A DNA stretch of 64,000 nt from Erigeron canadensis. Its lineage: Eukaryota > Streptophyta > Magnoliopsida > Asterales > Asteraceae. A model generated the notes under the pieces. That model was given only the letters and a program-made list of their open reading frames with translations. It made no database searches and was not told where the DNA came from. Where the stretch lies: the NCBI RefSeq assembly GCF_010389155.1, contig NC_057768.1, positions 20,023,664-20,087,663 on the forward strand, in the 5' to 3' direction. The position numbers and the translations under genes were made by a program. Below, piece by piece: positions 57,363-64,000 of the stretch; the first letter of the stretch is position 1, and every line of letters begins with the position of its first letter.

Positions 57363-59100
57363 TTGCAAAACTCAGCCCCATTGTCAATTCTAAAGGTTTT
57401 AACCTTCTTTCCAAATTGATTTAAGATCAGATTATAAAACACAACAACACACTCATAAACCTCAGTTTTAGATTTAAGCAAATATACCCAAACAGCTCTA
57501 GAATAGTCATCAATAATGGTTAAAAAATACTTATGACCTTCTAAACTTGGAACCCTATAAGGACCCCAGACATCAAGATGAACAAGTTCACCAAGTTGAA
57601 TAGACTTGTGATCACTTAAAGGAAATGGTTCTCTAACTTGTTTAGCCTTTTGATAGATTTTACACATTCCAGTTTCTTTTGAAAAATTGAAAACACCTTT
57701 TTTATTCAACACAGTCAAGACTTGGTCTAAAGGATGACCAAGTCTGTCATGCCATGTTTGCTTAACAGAACAAGAAGTGATTTGACACTTATTAATACCT
57801 TGATTAAAGTAGTAAAGACCATCAATCTGTCTACCAATCCCTAGAATTTTCACATCCCTCAAATCCTGAGGTAACACATAACAAGCATTTTCATTAAAAG
57901 CAACAATGCATTTATTATCTCTTGACATTTTGTGCACAGAAATCAGACTAACACAATATTCAGGTACAACAAGAACATCATACAGAATAATGTCTTTGGA
58001 TAAAATCATATTAGCAACTTTGGTAATAAAGGCTTTAGTCCTACTGGGGTGTGATACTCTTATTCTTAAATAAGATATATCAATCACATTAACAAGATGT
58101 TTATCAGTATAAGTAAGGTGTTGATTTGCTCCAGAATCACAAATTAACCCCAAAGTTTTCAAGGCAGCCTTAATTTCTGAATTAAAGCAAACAAACTTAT
58201 GGAATTTCTGATTGAAAAAACAGTTGTTGTTAAACAGTTTTATACCTGCCATATTCACTTTGACACCTTGACCAGGAGTACCAATAGAATTTTCTTTAAT
58301 CAAAGAGATAAGTTGAGAAATCTGTTCATCAGAAAAAAAAGAAGAGGTGCTAGAACCAACAGTATTGTTATTGTTCACAAATCTTTTATTGAAATTTTGA
58401 GAGTTTTGAAATCCATTTGTCTTCTTTTTACCAAAATCAGGTGGATATCCAATGATTTGAAAACATTTATCAATTGTGTGACCATTGTAACCACATTGTT
58501 CACAGACAACAGAAGGACCACCAGGATTCTTTTTGAAAGTGGAATTTTTGTTTCCAAACCTTAAATTGTTTCCATTTGGGACTTTCCTTTGAAAACCAGT
58601 TTTAAAATCAGTTTTGTTATTCATATTAGAGTGAAAAACAAAGGATGAGACCTTTTGAGAGTTACCAGAATTAGCACTAGAAATCAACCTATGTGACTCT
58701 TCCTCAGAAATAATAGCATAAGCATGTCTCACATCAGGCAAAGGATCTTTAGACAGAATATTACTTCTAACTTGCATATAAACATCATCAAGACCCATTA
58801 AGAATTGCATCAATTTTAACAATTGATTATGTTTTTTAAAATCCTCAGCAACATGACAAGTGCATTTAGGCAGTTTAACCAAAGCATCAAATTGTTTCCA
58901 CAGAGCATTTAGTTTATGATAATAATCAGCAATAGTAGAACCATTTTGACAAAGGGAATTAATCTTGTGATGCAAATTAAAAGTAACAGAACCATCAACT
59001 TTATCATAAGTTTCCTATAATTTAGCCCAGACATGAGAAGCCCTTTTAGAGAAAATTTGACCAACATACAACTCTTCAGAGATAGAGTTCAAAATCCAAC
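57363..59100 (-). pseudogene. Element C gag to integrase N-terminal part
   Basis: The open frame (57332-58975) begins within gag (HHKINSLCQNGSTIADYYHK, KLPKCTCHVAEDF). It contains a zinc knuckle (CEQCGYNGHTIDKC), the protease active site (LICDSGANQHLTYTD), pre-integrase (WHDRLGHPLDQVL) and the first integrase motifs (HLDVWGPYRVPS, TIIDDYSRAVWVYLLKSK, FRIDNGAEFC). It is cut by element E just after the second integrase aspartate motif. Upstream of 58975 the same frame continues past a stop codon (about 59017) to the break at 59112. Confidence 0.9.
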
Positions 59101-59112
59101 CCAGTACAAATA

Positions 59113-59828
59113 TTCATCCAAGTCCATTCTCTACAATTATTTAACATTTTAATGCTTTCTTAGAAAGAACAATATTGAATTTTAGTAATGCTTTCTTAGA
59201 AATAACAAAATAGAATTTTAGTAACATTTTATTTATGAAAATGAATAACGTGTACTCATATCATATTATTTTTGGCCGCAATGGCCGTTAGGTGATGTTT
59301 CCTTTTGGTTCTAAACACTTTCATTATGACACAAATAAAAAAAGGTTAGAATTATCGGTAAAAGGCTAAAAGCAGATGTAGAAGTTAGTCGAGTTTAAAA
59401 AAATGAAAGAAGGTTAACTTTCGATGTAGAAGGTTAACTCTAGGTAACTTGAGGAGTCAAGTTAAAACTATCTTGACTCATAGATGAAAATCAAAGGTCA
59501 TGATTTTTGAATCTTAACCATTAATTTTAATCAAAGGGTTAAAATAACCCCAACTTGACTCAATTGAGGGAATCCTCGCCCGCTCTCTATTCTATGTTTG
59601 TTACCAAAAGTCCCTGATATTGAAACTGAATACTTTTTTTTTTTTTTGTCGAGTCCAACTCGGAATGCTTAGAATTGAACTTTGAACTTTCGAATATACC
59701 TAACTACTCCCTGAGTCCCTTCCACCCCCACCCTATATGAGATGTGACTATGTGAGTCTTAAGTCTTAACTCATTTGGCTGATCACAAAAGACTAATACA
59801 TTGTCAACGAGTTACCAACCTAAGCACT

Positions 59829-59914
<86 letters not shown>

Positions 59915-60500
59915 TTATAATTATTGTAGTTATATACATTAAATATATAAATGCTACTCCTATTAATTGACAACTAAGGTTGGCACAAAGAGGGCGAGGG
60001 GTGAAGCTACTACTGTAGGGCGTAGGCTAGGCCGTAAGAAAGGTTGCAAACTACAAAACATTACCCAATTCAACGGGCATTAATATGCACATATGGGTTT
60101 TGCTTCTATTTGGGTTTAGGCTTATGTTTGGGATTCTACTTGGGCAGTTGGGCTTGTAAAAACTTGTTAAAACATTTTAAGCTTCATTAGCGGATATCCC
60201 AGTAAACTTGATAAGTGACAAATTTGATGAAATCAAAGTAGCCATTAGACGATTCGCATAGTAGAGAATTGGATTCACAGCTAATAGCCATCATATACTT
60301 TCCAATATCCACAATCATTTAGACATATATGTTGGGTCTTTTTCATCCAGATGAGCTACCAAACGTTTGGCGTATTTTCTCTTTACATTCCATGAACTTG
60401 CAGCATTATAGCCCTAAGATCGGGAAGAAAGAAATTCTATCTAAAACAGGTGTTTTACATTAAGCTAAAACCAAAAACCTTTCACCGACAAAAAAAAAAA
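59113..60500. other. Intergenic DNA with trinucleotide microsatellites
   Basis: An (ACT)n run at about 59829-59865 merges into (AAT)n to about 59913. A near-duplicate of TAGTAATGCTTTCTTAGAAA occurs near 59150 and 59185. No gene was recognised. Confidence 0.5.
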
Positions 60501-61325
60501 AAAGAAAAAAAAAAAACCTAGAAGCCATTCTGTTCATCAACCTAGGCAAGAAAAAGAAGAAAAAAGGACATATAGATACATCTGAATCTGTTAGGAGAAG
60601 CAGGGCACTAATTCATCCCCAAAACCCTCTCCATTTTTCTTCTAAGAGCACATACACCAACTGCACCGCCCATGCTTAACTTGCATACAGTCCTGGACAT
60701 AAGCCATATATGTTGTCATTGTTAGTAATCACAACTGAGATTTTGATTCTCTCAGGATAAAACTTGAAAAGTTGTAGAAGGGGGTCATAATGGTCCTTGA
60801 TATCAAGCCACAAAATCCCGTCAAAGATTTAAAAGAGGGCGTCAAAGTGACATGATTGGAGTAATTAATATCTATGACAAGGTGAAAAAATTCAACCCAT
60901 TTAGTTAAGAATAGGACAGGTTGTACTTCGATTTTAACTGGTCAAACGTTTAAAATAAAGTCTTTAGCCTAAAGGAAACTATAAGGATCCTTTCGCTACA
61001 TAAACCAGATGAACCATTTTAGAGATAACAAATGTGGAAGCCACAGAACTTCTTTTAAATACACACGTTTTTTCACATACTATATTAAACAATTGCCCAA
61101 CCCACTTGAAAACCCCATTATGCCACCTCTGATATGATTACCAATTCGGAACGAAGTGGTTATATAGTTATATATCGACAAAAGATCAGATAAATGTGAA
61201 AATGCAGCACATACAGATATAGGATAGCAATCAGCGTAATAGATTAATCTGACAGAGTTGTATACTGGACTATATGTAAACACTTATGTATGTACATGCA
61301 AACCACATAACGCCAGAAGAGATGG
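60501..61325 (-). other. 3' flank of the DnaJ/DUF3444 gene
   Basis: This presumably holds the 3' UTR and possibly a small 3' exon, since the reading frame of the gene ends at a CAG/GTATCTGA junction that could be a splice donor or a stop. No other feature was recognised. Confidence 0.4.
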
Positions 61326-64000
61326 TCAGATACCTGGAAATTCTGCAAGATTGAGCACCCAATTCCCTCTCATGCAACCATCTAGCTCGTCTGTTAAACG
61401 AAAGGCAGGGACCCGGCAAAAGAACCTGTCTGACTCAGCAAGTGGTATCTCCATAACCTTCCCAAGATACCTATAAATGGACTTCTGGCCAGGAACACGT
61501 GAGAGGGACGAAACCTTTACAACATCTACATTGTTGTCAACAACTTCAACAATCTCACAATCACCAGCATTAGGGAATGTACACTTGGCATCCAGTGTAT
61601 CATGTAAAACCCAAATCTCGTTTTCCCGTGGATATATATTGTATTTGGTCTTACCATTTAGTTCTGCTTTCACCAGATACAAAAAACTCTCTCTCTGTAA
61701 TATTTGTACTGCACCATTACAAATTTTATACAAGCCACAGGCATTTGGCCTAATCGAATTAGAGCATATTTCAAGTAAGTTTACATGCAATCTAAGGGGA
61801 GACTTTTCAATATTTTTAATAAATGCATAGCAACCAAGCTTTCCATTCATGCTTCTAAGTGCCCATATTTGACCCTTTTCAAACTTCCAATTTTCTTTAT
61901 CTTCATCGAAATCATGAGCAACTATATCTGATTCTTTGCCATTCAAGTTTGTGTTCATGTCATCATCATGACAAAAAGACTCAATACCTTTAGATGAAGT
62001 GGCAATATTGCTCTTGCTATCAATACCATTTGACTGCTCTGAGTTACACTTTAAGCCTCTAGGTGATTTTCTGACGTTAATCTTCCCCCTAACAAAGTTA
62101 TTGGCTTTCACTTCTGGTGATTTAGGGCAAGAAGCACCACTATGGTTAGAGACGTGTTCAGGCTTCACCTTCACATTGTTAGAAAAATAAAACTGATCAA
62201 GGTCATCCGGTAGAGCAGTATTATCAAGCTCATAAGATCCGATGGGGACATTTTCTCTTTCATTGCCAGTCAATTTCTTTGATGGGATACGGTGAGAAAA
62301 TCTTAAGAGTTCATTGCATGGGATCCGAAATTCAGCAAGTCGTGCACGGCTCGTTTTCTGGAACAAGCTAACAAAACCTTCAACTTTTACCATGTAAGAA
62401 ACAAGAATGCCATTATCATTGTCAAAATCAGAAAGAACCTCCACAATCTCAAATTTATATTCCTTATGGCTTTCAGGATCAGAGCTCCATTTAATATCCC
62501 AATCCTTAAAAAGAGCCCAAATTTCACCCTTTCTAGGATAAATGACAAAAGAGAACTTTTTAATACCTTTCTCAAATGATATTTGATGAGAGAACATGAG
62601 ACGATCACTTGTATCCTCTGAAGCTCCACGTTTAAATCTACCACATGCAATGGGTAAACCTTCTTTTGCCCATGTTTTTTCTAAATGGTTCTCAGGATCT
62701 GCTTCCAACCAAGAAATACGTAGCCTGAACCCAGATGCATAAACTTTCTTCACCTGTGCATAGAATCTCGGCATGCTGTCAATCTGATCATATACCGCCC
62801 AGATTTGATCAACGGCAAAACAATGCGGCTCCTTACTCTCGTCAAAATTGCTAAATTCCAGATCTGGAACGCTATGGAACACAGGGTCCATATCCTCTTC
62901 AGAGTCTGAATTAGATCTAGCATGGCCATTTTCTTCCTTCAATTTATCACTCTCTTTGATCTTGTCCTTTTGCATGCATCCTTGACCATTAACACTTGCT
63001 TTCGGTTCCTTTTGCTTACCATTATCATTCTTAAATTCTGCTTCAAGAACTTCCCTTTGTTTCTTTTGATTTTCTTTGACATCACTAGACAACTTCCTCA
63101 GCCTTGATCGTTTTTCTGGAATGAACTCATCTAATTTATCCTCCCTGCTAGAAACCTGCACCCTTTTACGAGATCTTTTTTGAACATGTCCGTCATCAGA
63201 ATCAGAGACATCAATAGGATTACCACCAGAGTCTTTAGTTGCAGTAACTCCTTCCTTTCCACTTTTTGCTTTTAAATTACAATTTTCTACTGTTTCAGGC
63301 CTCACACTGCCACCAAATTTGGCATCTCCAGTTTGTGTAGATTGAGGGCCTTGGTGTGAAAAAGGTGTAAACGATGGTTCGGCCTTTGGTGGTTCGACTT
63401 TAGCTTTTTTCACTTTTCCTACCTCTTCCTGTTGAAAAGAGGCATGTCGGCCAGTGTTGGACTCTGGCTCCACTTTATGCATACCAGGATGCACAGAGGG
63501 ATTTGGTTGGGCTGATTGATAGGGACCCAGATCAATAGCAGTGAAGAGTTGTGAGCAATTACGACACGTTATTCTTTTGTTTACCACATCCCTGTAAAGC
63601 TCGTACTTAATTTTACAGAAAGGACAAGCTGTCCAGAATGATGGCTTGCCATTCGAAACATTAGAGAATTTGGGGTTGGCCCCAAACTGCATGCCAGCAT
63701 AAGAATTTTGATTTCCTTGATGATTTTGTGGTTTTGGTACCGAAGGTTTTACAGGCTCCCTACACTTAGTGTCATGAAAATACCTTTTTGCTTTGTCGGA
63801 GAGTATCATATTGGCTTCACCAATGAGTTTGAAGGCAGCTTCAGCTCCAGGAAACTGGTTCTTGTCAGGATGAAGAACAAGTGCAAGTTTTCGGTATTGC
63901 TTTTTAATAGTGGCATCATCTGCAAAACTTTCAAGTTTAAGAATTCCATAAAAGTCGACTACACTGCCATTTATCTTTTTCTGTGCTGAACAATGAACAT
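61326..64000 (-). CDS. DnaJ-domain protein with zinc ribbon and two DUF3444 domains (5' end beyond window)
   Basis: J-domain proteins stimulate Hsp70; plant members with C-terminal DUF3444 domains are probably nuclear but poorly characterised. About 890 codons are visible without an intron. The J domain spans the right edge (DFYGILKLESFADDATIKKQ ... HPD at 63864-63872). A CPFC ... CRNC zinc ribbon lies near 63560-63640, then a charged, nuclear-signal-rich linker (KKRSRKRVQVSSREDK is one such segment, approximately). Two DUF3444 domains follow, starting HCFAVDQIWAVYDQ (about 62830) and FEKGQIWALRSM (about 61885). The end is NLAEFPGI then TGA, or a splice at CAG/GTATCT. About 60 residues of the N-terminus should lie outside. 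It appears intact. Confidence 0.88.
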   Translation of the reverse strand, partial: VHCSAQKKINGSVVDFYGILKLESFADDATIKKQYRKLALVLHPDKNQFPGAEAAFKLIGEANMILSDKAKRYFHDTKCREPVKPSVPKPQNHQGNQNSYAGMQFGANPKFSNVSNGKPSFWTACPFCKIKYELYRDVVNKRITCRNCSQLFTAIDLGPYQSAQPNPSVHPGMHKVEPESNTGRHASFQQEEVGKVKKAKVEPPKAEPSFTPFSHQGPQSTQTGDAKFGGSVRPETVENCNLKAKSGKEGVTATKDSGGNPIDVSDSDDGHVQKRSRKRVQVSSREDKLDEFIPEKRSRLRKLSSDVKENQKKQREVLEAEFKNDNGKQKEPKASVNGQGCMQKDKIKESDKLKEENGHARSNSDSEEDMDPVFHSVPDLEFSNFDESKEPHCFAVDQIWAVYDQIDSMPRFYAQVKKVYASGFRLRISWLEADPENHLEKTWAKEGLPIACGRFKRGASEDTSDRLMFSHQISFEKGIKKFSFVIYPRKGEIWALFKDWDIKWSSDPESHKEYKFEIVEVLSDFDNDNGILVSYMVKVEGFVSLFQKTSRARLAEFRIPCNELLRFSHRIPSKKLTGNERENVPIGSYELDNTALPDDLDQFYFSNNVKVKPEHVSNHSGASCPKSPEVKANNFVRGKINVRKSPRGLKCNSEQSNGIDSKSNIATSSKGIESFCHDDDMNTNLNGKESDIVAHDFDEDKENWKFEKGQIWALRSMNGKLGCYAFIKNIEKSPLRLHVNLLEICSNSIRPNACGLYKICNGAVQILQRESFLYLVKAELNGKTKYNIYPRENEIWVLHDTLDAKCTFPNAGDCEIVEVVDNNVDVVKVSSLSRVPGQKSIYRYLGKVMEIPLAESDRFFCRVPAFRLTDELDGCMRGNWVLNLAEFPGI

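Larger units (their letters stand above)
49966..59112 (-). mobile_element. Element C: 3' part of a Ty1/copia element, interrupted by element E
   Basis: Reading on the minus strand it starts abruptly in gag (about 59112), then continues through gag, protease/pre-integrase and integrase (57332-59100). It is split by element E (52937-57362), and the rest of integrase, RT and RNase H follow (50389-52969), then a polypurine tract and the 3' LTR (49966-50258). The 5' LTR and gag N-terminus are missing. It belongs to the same family as element B, with LTRs differing at about four positions. A stop in gag near 59017 and frame changes near 52750 and 51750-52020 make it defective. Confidence 0.85.

Overview
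This window looks like plant nuclear DNA from a eudicot. It is AT-rich, has spliced genes with GT..AG introns, and is dominated by LTR retrotransposons, Helitrons and small DNA transposons. The retrotransposon families resemble those common in Asteraceae, but that is only an impression. No bacterial features, rRNA genes, tRNA genes or CRISPR arrays were seen.

Only two loci look like working host genes. One is a nine-exon Mediator subunit 26-type gene on the plus strand (42509-44738). The other is a DnaJ/DUF3444 gene on the minus strand (61326 to the right edge, 5' end cut off). Broken host-gene pieces are an isolated gamma-tubulin complex component 2 (GCP2/SPC97) exon (6035-6328), two oppositely oriented halves of a Spo11/topoisomerase VI-A-like gene (7557-8036 and about 8460-8960), and a collapsed DUF3444 relic (34955-35141).

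Layout. 1-540: telomere-motif palindromes in tandem. 0.5-6 kb: gene-poor, with a Stowaway-like MITE and a 25-nt G run. 6-9 kb: host-gene fragments beside a Helitron end. 9.1-17.6 kb: small transposons with clear target-site duplications (hAT 9149-10005; Mutator-like 12652-13424), a foldback element and several Helitron 3' ends. 17.6-29.3 kb: a Sirevirus-like Ty1/copia element (A, minus strand) with a long extra ORF region between pol and the 3' LTR. 29.3-34.7 kb: a second copia element (B) inserted in A's 5' LTR, itself split in gag by a non-autonomous LTR element (D). 35-42 kb: decayed repeats and a 911-bp solo LTR (38919-39829). 42.5-44.7 kb: MED26 gene. 45-49 kb: Helitrons. 49.0-59.1 kb: a gypsy LTR hit by copia element C, whose integrase region is split by non-autonomous element E. 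59-64 kb: intergenic DNA and the DnaJ gene.

The retrotransposons give a readable history: A, then B in A, then D in B; and gypsy LTR, then C, then E in C. B and C are the same family in opposite orientation and keep complementary halves. Together with the reversed DUF3444 relic beside B's break, this suggests a roughly 24-kb inversion between about 34.74 and 59.11 kb. The other points most worth a second look are the inverted Spo11-like halves, an array of about nine hairpins in element E's leader, and the extra ORF region of element A.
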